DNA of 21,896 bases from an uncultured Alistipes sp. (GTDB lineage: Bacteria; Bacteroidota; Bacteroidia; Bacteroidales; Rikenellaceae): NCBI GenBank assembly GCA_949840605.1, contig CATKXN010000036.1, positions 1 to 21,896 on the forward strand, written 5' to 3'. The position numbers were made by a program, and so were the translations under genes. Positions within the stretch are counted from its first letter, which is position 1, and each line of letters starts with the position of its first letter. Positions 7,306 to 15,384 of this stretch are shown piece after piece. The notes beneath the pieces are model-generated. The model worked only from the letters and a program-made list of their open reading frames with translations. It was not told the DNA's origin and made no database searches.

Positions 7306-8883
7306 CTAACGGATCTGAACGTCGAGCAGTTTGACCCATCCCTCGGCGGTCTTTTCGTCGTTCACCGCCAGTTCGATGGCCGGAACGTTCTCCTTCGTCG
7401 TATCGACGATGGCGATGCCCCACGTATATTTCCCGGCGGGGAGATCGATGGCAGGCGTCTCGAACGTATAGGAGAAAGGTTTGCTCTCGACCCATGTCGA
7501 AGGCTCGCAATCCCCGTCGACGAAGACCCGCTGCGCCTTGCCCGAAGCGTCGAGCAGCGCATAGGCCACCTTGTATTTGTAGTTCCACTGCGGAAGGTTG
7601 TTCGGAAAATACCCCCAGCCCATGTTGCGCCAGCGCGAAGCGACCTTGACGCGGCTGCCGGCGTTCACCTGGTCGGGAAGGATCACCTGGTCGGGATAGA
7701 GGCGGTAGCCGCCCTCGGAAACGAAACGCTGCACGAGGTTGAAAGCGTCGCTGAACCACGACTCGGTCTCCTGCCCCACGCGGAAGTCCATCATATTGAC
7801 GTGCGCCTCGGCCGAAGAGTCGAATTCACCCTGGCGGACATCTTCGGGATGGCCCTGGCGATAGCCCGCCGGATCGTTCCAGTAGCTGTGGCTGCTGACG
7901 ATGTAGCCGCCCTCCATGATGATGGGGACCTTATAGCGCCATTGCGCGGCGATGGCCTTCTCCCAGGTGCTGTAACCCCAGCTCTGGTTGTTCATGCCGA
8001 AGGCGTCGGAACGGATGCAGTAACCGTTGCTGACAGCCAGGGCGACCAGGCTCTCGCTGTTCGGATTGGCCGTACCCTGGCTCGTGGGATGCCCCAGCAC
8101 GCGGTGGTAGTTGATGACGAGGGGAACCTGCGTGAAATGCTTGGCATAGAGCTTCGTGATCCAGTCGAGCACCTCGCGCTTGACCGTCTCCGTATTCGCG
8201 TCGACGGCCGACACGTCATTCTTGTCGTAAGCCACGCTGTGACCCTCGCCCCATTTCCCGAGACCGTAACCGTCGATGAACGAAGTGTTCACCGGATCGT
8301 TGAACTCCGCGGCGAAAGCCTCGACGAACTTCTCGTAGTAGCGCTGGAAAACCGGATCCTGCGGCATGGGAGTTTTACGGTCGGGGTACTTCGGTTCCGA
8401 CATCGCATATTCGGCCCCGGCGTCGTAGACGAACTGGGGCGTGTTCGCCCCCTGGTCGCGGCCGTCCACCACGACGCGGAACGCAATGGGAAGTTTCCGA
8501 TCGCGGGCTGCCCGAACCAGTTTGTACACCTTCGAATCGGGATTCTTCCAGGCATACTCGCCGTCGGCGGGATTCAGCACGGACCATTTCGTGCGGATGT
8601 AGCAGGCGGAAGCATAGTCCGCCACTTTCACGTTCTTGCCCAGCAGGGGCACGTAGATCTCCTTGTCGAAATACGAAGGATCGTAGTCCGCGCTCACATA
8701 CATCACCCAGCCGTTCAGCGGATTGTGCAGCACCTGCGATTTGTTGTATGCGGGTTTCACGGTCACGCCGGCAACCTTGCCGCCGTCGTCCCCGCCGCCG
8801 CTCTCTTTCGAACATCCGCAGGAGGCGGAGCACAGAAACGCAGCCAGCAGGCAGGCCGTCATCAGATTTTTCATAGCAGTCAT
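7306..8883 (-). CDS. DUF4874/DUF4832-type lipoprotein, putative glycoside hydrolase
   Basis: This 525-residue protein (or 522 from Met4) has a lipoprotein signal ending FLCSASC (Cys22) and a Gly/Asp-rich linker (25-37), suggesting a surface lipoprotein. The central region (about 45-395) looks like a TIM barrel: NPLNGWVMYV at the start, AFRVVVDGR, then IDGYGLGKWGEGH with Glu213 and KVPIIMEGGY with Glu324. Two strand-end carboxylates in these places resemble the acid/base and nucleophile pair of retaining glycosidases. The C-terminal part (about 405-525, with SRWRNMGWGYFPNNLPQWNYKYKVAYAL and DLPAGKYTWGIAI) is a beta-sandwich typical of DUF4832. The domain names are recalled from family resemblance, not searched. 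No activity is known to me. It follows the SusE/F-like gene by 107 bases and so leads the enzyme half of the operon. Confidence 0.7.
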   Translation of the reverse strand: MTAMKNLMTACLLAAFLCSASCGCSKESGGGDDGGKVAGVTVKPAYNKSQVLHNPLNGWVMYVSADYDPSYFDKEIYVPLLGKNVKVADYASACYIRTKWSVLNPADGEYAWKNPDSKVYKLVRAARDRKLPIAFRVVVDGRDQGANTPQFVYDAGAEYAMSEPKYPDRKTPMPQDPVFQRYYEKFVEAFAAEFNDPVNTSFIDGYGLGKWGEGHSVAYDKNDVSAVDANTETVKREVLDWITKLYAKHFTQVPLVINYHRVLGHPTSQGTANPNSESLVALAVSNGYCIRSDAFGMNNQSWGYSTWEKAIAAQWRYKVPIIMEGGYIVSSHSYWNDPAGYRQGHPEDVRQGEFDSSAEAHVNMMDFRVGQETESWFSDAFNLVQRFVSEGGYRLYPDQVILPDQVNAGSRVKVASRWRNMGWGYFPNNLPQWNYKYKVAYALLDASGKAQRVFVDGDCEPSTWVESKPFSYTFETPAIDLPAGKYTWGIAIVDTTKENVPAIELAVNDEKTAEGWVKLLDVQIR

Positions 8884-8915
8884 ATCGTTTTTGAATTGGT
8901 GAACATATCGGAAAT

Positions 8916-8974
8916 AACAGTGCCGTATCGTCCTGTCGGCCGGAACCCAGTCTCCAGTCCGATACGGCGCTGTT
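8916..8974 (-). other. Long hairpin between binding-protein and enzyme genes
   Basis: In the 107-base gap, 8916-8930 (AACAGTGCCGTATCG) is complementary to 8960-8974 (CGATACGGCGCTGTT) with one mismatch in 15 pairs, around a 29-base loop. In the minus-strand transcript it forms just after the SusE/F-like stop. It is followed by only three U, so it is a weak terminator at best; partial termination or a processing/stability element is more likely. Confidence 0.55.
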
Positions 8975-8990
8975 TCAGACGGCCGCGGTC

Positions 8991-10250
8991 CTATTTGTTC
9001 CGCGCAAGGATCGTATTGTGCCGCAGGTCGAAGATCAGCAGATCGGATTTGGGGATCGTGTAATACGAGTTGCGCGTCTCGCCGTCGGCACCTCCGTGCA
9101 GTTCGCCCGCCTTATCGAGCACCAGCGTGAGATTCTGGCGCTTGCCGTCAGCCGTCAGCGGGTTGGTGAAGCAATAGGCGTTGTTCTGGTTGTATCCCAC
9201 ACCGTCCACCGAGAAACTCTGGGCCACGCAGAACTTCATGCTGCCGGCGAGTTGCGCGCCGTTGTGCTCAGCGGCATCGTAGATCAGCACCTGAGGATCG
9301 GCAAGGCTCTGTTTCAGGTTGAGTTTGCGAGCACCCCAGCCCGTACCGCCTCCGTAAGCCCAGAGGTCGATTACCTCGATCGTCGTCTCGGGATTGGCCT
9401 CGGCTCCGTTCGGGCGGAACGTCACGGAGAGCGGTTTCAGATCGGTCGCCGGCGAGTAGATGCGCACCTGCTTGTTCTCCATGTCGATCAGCAGACGGTA
9501 GTTGCCCGCCGCCGGAATGTTCCACGAAACGGGATCGTCCTGCATCTTCACATCGACGAGTTCGCCGTCGCGGAGCGCCCCGTTGCCGTCGTTCGGAACG
9601 ATATAGTAGGTCTGTCCCTCCAACTCGACGGGGATTTGCAGCTCACCGATGCTCAGCGCGCCGTACCACGCGTAGAGGTTCGCATTCTCGACCGTCTTTC
9701 CGATCTCCGTGACGCTGCTGACAGCCGTACCGGAAAGCGACACCTTGTCGGCGTCGAAAACATCGACCTTGATCGGGGTGACGGTCACCTCGACGGTCCG
9801 CACCTCGGGCATTTCATATGTGGGACCGCCCGCATACTCCGCAATGACGCGGAACGCCAGCGTAAAGGTCTTGTTCACGGGCACTTTCCAGCGTTCGTTG
9901 GCCCAGTTGTTGAGCTGCTCGGAGGTGTAGCTCCGGCTGAATATCCCGTCGTCCTCGCTCGTCTCGATGGTCGTAGCCGAACCGAAGTTGTTGGTCAGCA
10001 GGTCCAGTTTGGTCCTATAGGAGACCAGATACTCGTCGGGCATCGGTCGCGCCGGCGTCCAGTCGAAAGTGAGGACCGTAGCCGTAAGATTGTTTTCGTC
10101 CAGAGCGATCTGGGAGGCGGAGGCGGTCAGTTCGAGGGTCTCCTCGACCGGGTCGCTGTCGTGCTCGTACGGGTCCCACGCACAGGCCCACTGGCCGAGT
10201 GCGATAAGGGTCAGCAGCGATACGTTACATGCAAATTTTATCTTTTTCAT
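8991..10250 (-). CDS. SusE/SusF-like surface glycan-binding lipoprotein
   Basis: The start is placed at MKKIKFACNVSLL (10250), giving 419 residues. The open frame extends 61 codons further but overlaps the end of the susD gene and lacks a signal sequence there. The signal ends at Cys23, followed by an acidic stretch (WDPYEHDSDPVEE) like the export signal of Bacteroidetes surface lipoproteins. Residues about 37-165 match the SusE N-terminal domain (LELTASASQIALDENN...LTFDWTPA...). A middle beta-rich segment (about 170-275) contains TYYIVPNDGNGALRDG, and a C-terminal segment (about 280-419) contains several aromatic residues (VIDLWAYGGGTGWGARKL) that could bind sugar. Placed directly after susD, it presumably captures glycan at the cell surface for the SusCD transporter. 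The ligand is unknown; the C-terminal half is poorly recognisable. Confidence 0.82.
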   Translation of the reverse strand: MKKIKFACNVSLLTLIALGQWACAWDPYEHDSDPVEETLELTASASQIALDENNLTATVLTFDWTPARPMPDEYLVSYRTKLDLLTNNFGSATTIETSEDDGIFSRSYTSEQLNNWANERWKVPVNKTFTLAFRVIAEYAGGPTYEMPEVRTVEVTVTPIKVDVFDADKVSLSGTAVSSVTEIGKTVENANLYAWYGALSIGELQIPVELEGQTYYIVPNDGNGALRDGELVDVKMQDDPVSWNIPAAGNYRLLIDMENKQVRIYSPATDLKPLSVTFRPNGAEANPETTIEVIDLWAYGGGTGWGARKLNLKQSLADPQVLIYDAAEHNGAQLAGSMKFCVAQSFSVDGVGYNQNNAYCFTNPLTADGKRQNLTLVLDKAGELHGGADGETRNSYYTIPKSDLLIFDLRHNTILARNK

Positions 10251-10278
10251 AGCTGTTTTTTTCGTGTTTGCTGATTGG

Positions 10279-10296
10279 GTCCGGAAACGTCCGGAC
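10279..10296 (-). other. Short perfect hairpin before the SusE/F-like gene
   Basis: GTCCGGA (10279-10285) pairs perfectly with TCCGGAC (10290-10296) around a four-base loop, in the 101-base gap between susD and the SusE/F-like gene. No U-run follows in the minus-strand direction, so it is more likely an RNA stability or processing element than a terminator. Confidence 0.4.
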
Positions 10297-10334
10297 ACAT
10301 TGCTTTTCTTGTTCGTCCGGAGGCGGGGCCGAAA

Positions 10335-10349
10335 ACCGGTCGGACCGGT
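10335..10349 (-). terminator. Weak terminator-like hairpin after susD-like gene
   Basis: Two copies of the self-complementary ACCGGT (10335-10340 and 10344-10349) can form a six-pair stem with a three-base loop two bases after the susD stop codon, followed in the minus-strand transcript by UUUU overlapping the stem end. The stem is short and the U-run poor, so only partial termination would be expected. Confidence 0.35.
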
Positions 10350-10351
10350 CA

Positions 10352-12046
10352 TCACCCCTCGTAGCCTTCGTAACCGGGGTTTTGCGGGAATTCTCCGGTG
10401 TTGGCGTCGCGGACAGCCTGCGGAATGGGCCACAGCACATGAAAATCCTGGATAAGGTCGCGCGCCTCGGGGTTGTACTTCTTCACGCGCTCGATCAGTT
10501 TGCCCGTACGCACCAGCGTGAAACGGCGGCTCTCCTCGCCGTACAACTCGCGGATACGCTCGTCGAGCAGGTAGTCCATCGTCATCTCGTCGTCGGAAAC
10601 GTCGGCCGCCTTGGCGCGGCGGCGCACTTCGTTCACGGCGTCGGCGGCCTTGTCGGGCATGTTCTGACGCAGGTAAGCCTCGGCCAGCAGCAGGTAGGTT
10701 TCAGCCAGGCGGAATTTCGCGCGGTCCTTGTAGGAACCGGTGAGCTGGAGGTTCTCCTCCTTCCCGAAGAAGAATTTCTTCAGCGCGGGGAAGAGCTGGG
10801 CCTGCGACCACGATTTGTCGTCGATGGGACATTTCTGACCGAGCTTGTTCGGCGTCAGCGGGTTGTTGTAGTACCAGTTGCGCTTGATGTTGTACTCCGA
10901 ATTGCGGATGTCGCCGTCGTCGAAGATACCGCCCGCCTTGATCCCGGGGAGACCCTCGGCCTCGCCGGCCGTCGTGGCGTTCGTTCCCTTGACGCCGATC
11001 CACCATTTCAGCGGATAGATCTGGGCCAGGCCGCGGCCGCCGAGCGAATCGGCCAGCGCGAAGCCGTCGATGGCATGGTACTGGGGATTCCAGGCGCGGC
11101 GGGTCCAGTCGTCGGAATTCACGCCGCCGCCGACGGTGTTGTACTGGAACTGCATGACCCAGATGCCCTCGGTATTGCCGGCCGAACGGTTCTGGTTGTT
11201 CTCGAGGAACATGTCGCTGAAATAGTCGCCCGCCTCGTTCTTTTTGGTGCCGTAGCGGCTCTTCACCAGGCTGTAATGCTTGCTGTCGATCACCTCCAGG
11301 GCATTTTCCTCGGCCAGCTTGTAATCGCCTTCCGCGCCGCGCAGCAGGTACATCTCGCTCAGCAGGTGGCGTGCGGCCCACGTCGTGAGCTTGCCCTCCT
11401 TCACCGCGTCGGGATCTTCGGGAAGATGTTCCTTGGCGAATTTCAGATCGTCGATGATATGTCCCAGCACTTCGAGTTTGGGATCACGCGAAAACGAGAG
11501 CAGGAACGGTTTCTGGATGGTCTCGACCCAGGGCACGTCGCCGTAGAGATAGACCAGCGTGCGGTAGGCGTATGCGCGGAAAAATCGCGCCTCGGCCTGA
11601 TAGAGCTGTTTGTCGGTCGGATAATCCCAGTTGTTGTTTTTCTCGGAATAGATCAGCAACTCGTTGGCCGAACCGATCAGGTTGTAGGCCCAGTTCCAGT
11701 ACGATCCGACGAAAAGCGTCGAGGGATTGAGCGTCAGTTCGGCGAACGGGACGAGCGAACCGTCGCGGACGGTGCCCATCCGGCAGAGATCGGTCGAAAT
11801 CTGCAGCACCTCGTAGGCGCAGGCGCCGTTGTGCATGAAGGCGCCGCTCTCGCCCCAGGTGTTGTACTCCGAGCGGGCGATGGCATAGAGACCCGTGGAG
11901 CCGACCTCGAAGCCCAGCGAGCTGGTATAGGTATTGTCGGGGGCCAACTGGCTCTTCAGGTCCTCCTCCAGGAAGGAGGTGCAGCCCGCAGCGATTGCCA
12001 GAGCCGAGCATACGGCGCTGAGTTTGATATAATTCATCGTTTTCAT
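10352..12046 (-). CDS. SusD/RagB-family starch-binding-like outer-membrane lipoprotein
   Basis: This 564-residue protein has a lipoprotein signal ending AIAAGC (Cys22) followed by TSFLEEDLKSQLAPDNTYTS, the standard start of SusD proteins. The TPR-rich body follows: RAYAYRTLVYLYGDVPWVE (SusD-like N-terminal region), ARHLLSEMYLLRGAEGDYKLAEENALEVI, and, in the RagB/SusD C-terminal region, RAKFRLAETYLLLAEAYLRQN, AADAVNEVRRRAK, LLDERIRELYGEESRRFTLVRTGKL and the end LWPIPQAVRDANTGEFPQNPGY. Length is typical. It sits on the cell surface as the lid of the SusC porin and delivers oligosaccharides to it. The susC stop lies 13 bases upstream. The bound glycan cannot be predicted from sequence. Met4 is an alternative start. 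Confidence 0.96.
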   Translation of the reverse strand: MKTMNYIKLSAVCSALAIAAGCTSFLEEDLKSQLAPDNTYTSSLGFEVGSTGLYAIARSEYNTWGESGAFMHNGACAYEVLQISTDLCRMGTVRDGSLVPFAELTLNPSTLFVGSYWNWAYNLIGSANELLIYSEKNNNWDYPTDKQLYQAEARFFRAYAYRTLVYLYGDVPWVETIQKPFLLSFSRDPKLEVLGHIIDDLKFAKEHLPEDPDAVKEGKLTTWAARHLLSEMYLLRGAEGDYKLAEENALEVIDSKHYSLVKSRYGTKKNEAGDYFSDMFLENNQNRSAGNTEGIWVMQFQYNTVGGGVNSDDWTRRAWNPQYHAIDGFALADSLGGRGLAQIYPLKWWIGVKGTNATTAGEAEGLPGIKAGGIFDDGDIRNSEYNIKRNWYYNNPLTPNKLGQKCPIDDKSWSQAQLFPALKKFFFGKEENLQLTGSYKDRAKFRLAETYLLLAEAYLRQNMPDKAADAVNEVRRRAKAADVSDDEMTMDYLLDERIRELYGEESRRFTLVRTGKLIERVKKYNPEARDLIQDFHVLWPIPQAVRDANTGEFPQNPGYEGYEG

Positions 12047-12059
12047 AGTCAGGTCTTAC

Positions 12060-15000
12060 TTAAAAGGTTAAGGATAATCCCAACACATAGGAACGGGCGG
12101 TCGGGAACGATGCGAACCAGGTATTGTCGTAGTTCAGCATCTGCCGCATGTTGGAGAAGGCGCACACGTTGTTCACGCTGAAATTGACGTCGATGGCGCT
12201 CAGGCCGATTCTGCGGACGAATTTCTGGTTGACACGGTAGCCCAGCGTGATGTTGCGCAGCTGAACGTAGTTGAGTTTCTTGTAGTAGCCGTGGCTGAAC
12301 GAGGCCTGATAGCCCGGCGAAACGACCTCCGCATCGGGGGTCTCCGGCGTCCAGTATTTCACGCCGTGGATGTAGTTGCCCGAACCGAACGTATACGAAC
12401 CGATGTTGGCCACGTTGTCGGTCATCCATTTGCCGAAGACGCCGTTGAACAGGAACGAGAAGTAGAAATCCTTGTAGGTAAGACGGTTACCCATCGACAT
12501 CGTGAAACTCGGCTGCTTGCTGCCGATCACCTTGCGGTCATTGGAGTCGATGACGCCGTTGCCGTCGACATCCTCCAGTTTGGCGGCACCGGGCGTGGCT
12601 CCGGTCTGGTGGTACACTTCCTTGCCGTCCTTGTCGGTGAACGTGAACTCGTCGCCCTGCTGCCAGATGCCGATCATGTTCCAGTCGTAATATACCGACA
12701 GGGGTTTGCCGATGAACCATTTGTTGTTGACGTCGTCCTTGCCGTCGCCGCGCAGTGCGACGATCTCGTCGCGGTTGAGCGAGAAGGCGAAGTCGGTCTC
12801 CCACCGGAAATTCTGCTTGCGGATGTTCTGCGAATGGAGCGTCAGTTCGATGCCCTTGTTACGGGTTTGGCCGACATTGTAGAGAATCCTGCTGTAACCG
12901 TTCATAATGGGAACCGTACGCGACATCAGCAGGTCGTGCGTATTCGAGAGGTACAGATCGACCGTACCGCCCAGACGTCCTCCGAAGAACTGGAAGTCGA
13001 TACCGAGGTTGGCCGTATAGGTGGTCTCCCAAAGCAGGTCGGGGTTGCCGATACCGTCGCTCGGCAGGTAGGCCGAGTTGGCGGCTTTGCCCGAGTCGCC
13101 CCAGATATACTTGACGCCGTTGGTCGAATAGAGCCGGTCGAGTGACCGGTAACGGTCGATGGCGTTGTTACCGTTGGCCCCGTAGGAGAAACGGATTTTC
13201 AGCATGTCGACCCACGAAGCGTTGTCCTTGATGAAATTCTCCTCGCCGAGATGCCAGGCGACGGCCGCCGAGGGGAAGAAGGCCCACTTATGGTTCTCGG
13301 CGAAGGCCGAGAACGAGTCGGCGCGGCCCGTAACCGTCAGCAGGTATTTGCTGTTGAAGCTGTAATTCACACGGAACATGCCCGAAACCATGTTCTGTTT
13401 CCAGTATTCCGAACCGATGGTGATCTTGTTCTCGGCGCCGTCCATCCGGTAGAAGCTCGAATCGTCGTTCACGAAGCCCTCGCCGCTCTGCGAAGCCTTC
13501 GTAAACTGGGTCTCCTGCATGGAGAAGAGTCCCGTGAAGTCGATGTGGTGTTTGTCGAAAGTCCGGTCGAATTTCAGCACATTCTCCCACGTCCAGTCCG
13601 TCGTGTGGTTGTTTTCCAGTTCGGCGCGACCGTCGACCTTCTTACCCGTCACGGTGTTGCGGCCGTAGTAGGTGCCGTTCAGCTGGCTGCGGTAGTTGTA
13701 GCCGAACTGCGAGCGGAAGGAGAGGCCCTTGACCGGAAGTTTGATGTCGAGGAAGCCGTTGGCCATGAAGTTGCGGCCCGTGCGTTTCTGGTCGGCATTG
13801 ACATCCTTCATCGGGTTGGGCAGGTTCGAATAGTCCATCGGCTCCTCGTAGTAGCCGCCCGTCTCGTCCTTGTAGATGCCCCACGGACTCTGCTTGATGG
13901 CATGTTCGAGGTTCGGCGTCGCGCCGCCGCTCTCGCGGTTGACGAACTGCGTGGTGAGACCCACCGACAACCAGTCGTTCATCGTCTGGTTGATACTGGC
14001 GTACACGGTCGTACGCTGGTAATTCGAGTTGTAGACGACACCGGGATTGTCCAGGTAGGAGACGGCGGCCATGTAGGTCGTCTTTTCGTTGCCGCCCTGG
14101 AAACTCAGCTGGTGGTCCATCGTGAAGACCGTGCGGAAGACGTAGTCCTGCCAGTCGTTGGTGACGCCCTTGGCGTAGTTGACCTTCTCGCTGGCGCTGA
14201 TGATCGAGCCTACCAGGGGATCGAGCTGCTCGCCGCTGTAATTGTTTTTGAGTCGGCCCATGTCCTGCTTGAAGCGGATGAACTCGTTGGGACCCATCGT
14301 CTCGATGCGCTGCATCGGCTCGGCGACGGAGAGTTTCGTCTTGTAGGTCACATGGAAACTGCCCTTCGAACCGCGTTTGGTCTGGATCAGGATGACGCCG
14401 TTCGATCCGCGTGAACCGTAGATCGCGACCGCCGAAGCGTCTTTCAGCACCGACAGGCTCTCGATGATGTTCGGATCGAGGTCGGCCAGCCCGCCCGAAT
14501 AGGGAATCCCGTCCAGGATGATCAGCGGGTCGTTGTTGGCCGTCAGCGAATTCTGGCCGCGGATCAGCAGCGTCTGGTTGCTGCCCGGAGCCTCGTTGCC
14601 GGTGGTGATGTTCAGACCGGCGACCTGTCCGACCAGCCGGTCCATCAGGTTGTTGGTCGAAACCATCTCCAGCGTCTGCTTGCTGACCACGGCAAGACCT
14701 CCCGTAAGGTCCTTCTTCTTCTGCGTACCGTAACCCACGACGACCACCTCGTCGAGGGACTGCGCGTCCTGCGCCATTTTCACGTCCACGATGTTGGACG
14801 CACCGATCTTTATCTCCCGGGCGGAATAGCCCAGGCACGAGAAGACCAGCGTCGAGGCCGCGGGGGCCTTGATCTCATAAACCCCCTGCGTATTGGTGAC
14901 GGTGGCATTGTTGTTCCCGCCGTCCTTTACGAGTACGACGACACCCGCCAGGGGCGCTCCGTTTTCATCGGTGACCTTTCCGGTCACGTTAATCGCATGC

Positions 15001-15083
15001 TGTGCAAACAAAGGCCCGGCCGACAACAGCAGTAAAACAGTCATCGCCAGTGTGCCTTTAAGCATTTTGTACATTCTTATCAT
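12060..15083 (-). CDS. SusC/RagA-family TonB-dependent outer-membrane transporter
   Basis: This 1007-residue protein has a signal peptide (to about residue 28, LFAQ). A carboxypeptidase-regulatory-like domain (about 30-108; VTGKVTDENGAPLAGVVVLVK) is followed by the TonB-box-like LDEVVVVGYGTQ (110-121). The plug domain (about 122-240) carries LMDRLVGQVAGLNI, LIRGQNSLTANNDPLIILDGIP and the SusC hallmark LKDASAVAIYGSRGSNGVILIQTKRG. The remainder is a 22-strand barrel, ending in a C-terminal Phe (GLSLTF) as expected for outer-membrane assembly. It imports oligosaccharides with energy from TonB/ExbBD. There is no anti-sigma-interacting N-terminal extension, which fits control by a hybrid two-component system rather than an ECF sigma factor. 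It is the first gene of the PUL operon. Met4 and Met7 are alternative starts. Confidence 0.97.
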   Translation of the reverse strand: MIRMYKMLKGTLAMTVLLLLSAGPLFAQHAINVTGKVTDENGAPLAGVVVLVKDGGNNNATVTNTQGVYEIKAPAASTLVFSCLGYSAREIKIGASNIVDVKMAQDAQSLDEVVVVGYGTQKKKDLTGGLAVVSKQTLEMVSTNNLMDRLVGQVAGLNITTGNEAPGSNQTLLIRGQNSLTANNDPLIILDGIPYSGGLADLDPNIIESLSVLKDASAVAIYGSRGSNGVILIQTKRGSKGSFHVTYKTKLSVAEPMQRIETMGPNEFIRFKQDMGRLKNNYSGEQLDPLVGSIISASEKVNYAKGVTNDWQDYVFRTVFTMDHQLSFQGGNEKTTYMAAVSYLDNPGVVYNSNYQRTTVYASINQTMNDWLSVGLTTQFVNRESGGATPNLEHAIKQSPWGIYKDETGGYYEEPMDYSNLPNPMKDVNADQKRTGRNFMANGFLDIKLPVKGLSFRSQFGYNYRSQLNGTYYGRNTVTGKKVDGRAELENNHTTDWTWENVLKFDRTFDKHHIDFTGLFSMQETQFTKASQSGEGFVNDDSSFYRMDGAENKITIGSEYWKQNMVSGMFRVNYSFNSKYLLTVTGRADSFSAFAENHKWAFFPSAAVAWHLGEENFIKDNASWVDMLKIRFSYGANGNNAIDRYRSLDRLYSTNGVKYIWGDSGKAANSAYLPSDGIGNPDLLWETTYTANLGIDFQFFGGRLGGTVDLYLSNTHDLLMSRTVPIMNGYSRILYNVGQTRNKGIELTLHSQNIRKQNFRWETDFAFSLNRDEIVALRGDGKDDVNNKWFIGKPLSVYYDWNMIGIWQQGDEFTFTDKDGKEVYHQTGATPGAAKLEDVDGNGVIDSNDRKVIGSKQPSFTMSMGNRLTYKDFYFSFLFNGVFGKWMTDNVANIGSYTFGSGNYIHGVKYWTPETPDAEVVSPGYQASFSHGYYKKLNYVQLRNITLGYRVNQKFVRRIGLSAIDVNFSVNNVCAFSNMRQMLNYDNTWFASFPTARSYVLGLSLTF

Positions 15084-15297
15084 AAAAGGTTCCGTTTGGG
15101 TTAAAATTGCATCTTCAAAAGATTGTGCGGACGGCAGGAGAACCCGGTCGTCCCTGAGCGGTTTTCAGGTCATTTTCCCATAAGCAATTCAGTTTTAATT
15201 TGCATTTTCGGTTAGTTCTTCCGGAGAGCCCGTTTCAGTTCCCGGTGATGCAAATATCCTGAAAATGAACTCATAACAGGGTAGCCATTTATTCAGA

Positions 15298-15338
15298 AAT
15301 GGTTCCATTTTGTACGAATCGCACAAAATGGAACCATT
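15298..15338. repeat. Perfect 16-base inverted repeat upstream of susC
   Basis: AATGGTTCCATTTTGT (15298-15313) is the exact reverse complement of 15323-15338, around a nine-base spacer. It is 215 bases upstream of susC and 65 bases after the regulator's stop codon. It could be an operator, or an RNA hairpin in read-through or leader RNA. The stem is AT-rich and not followed by a U-run in the minus direction (UCUGAAUAAAUGG), so it is not a standard intrinsic terminator. Its AAATGG arm (15297-15302) can alternatively pair with CCATTT at 15285-15290. Confidence 0.75.
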
Positions 15339-15352
15339 CCCGCCCCAACCAT

Positions 15353-15384
15353 GCGTCCCGCCCTGCCGGGCTGAGCGGGAACGC
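15353..15384 (-). terminator. GC-rich hairpin after the regulator gene (possible terminator)
   Basis: GCGTCCCGC (15353-15361) pairs with GCGGGAACGC (15375-15384) with a one-base bulge, starting 19 bases beyond the regulator's TAA in the direction of transcription. It lacks a U-run, so termination here is uncertain; together with the inverted repeat next to it, it may form a composite 3' end. Confidence 0.35.

Noticed and set aside
3248..7334. Long plus-strand frames (572 and 598 codons) opposite the GH36-like and FAD genes
   Set aside because: Same antisense pattern over clearly real genes; no recognisable motifs or start context.
10251..10433. N-terminal extension of the SusE/F-like frame
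   Set aside because: It overlaps the end of the susD gene and would bury the lipoprotein signal at MKKIKFACN.
15248..15256. TATTTG as a standard susC promoter
   Set aside because: It lacks the two spacer bases of TAnnTTTG and has no TTG at the right distance; kept only as a weak activator-dependent candidate.
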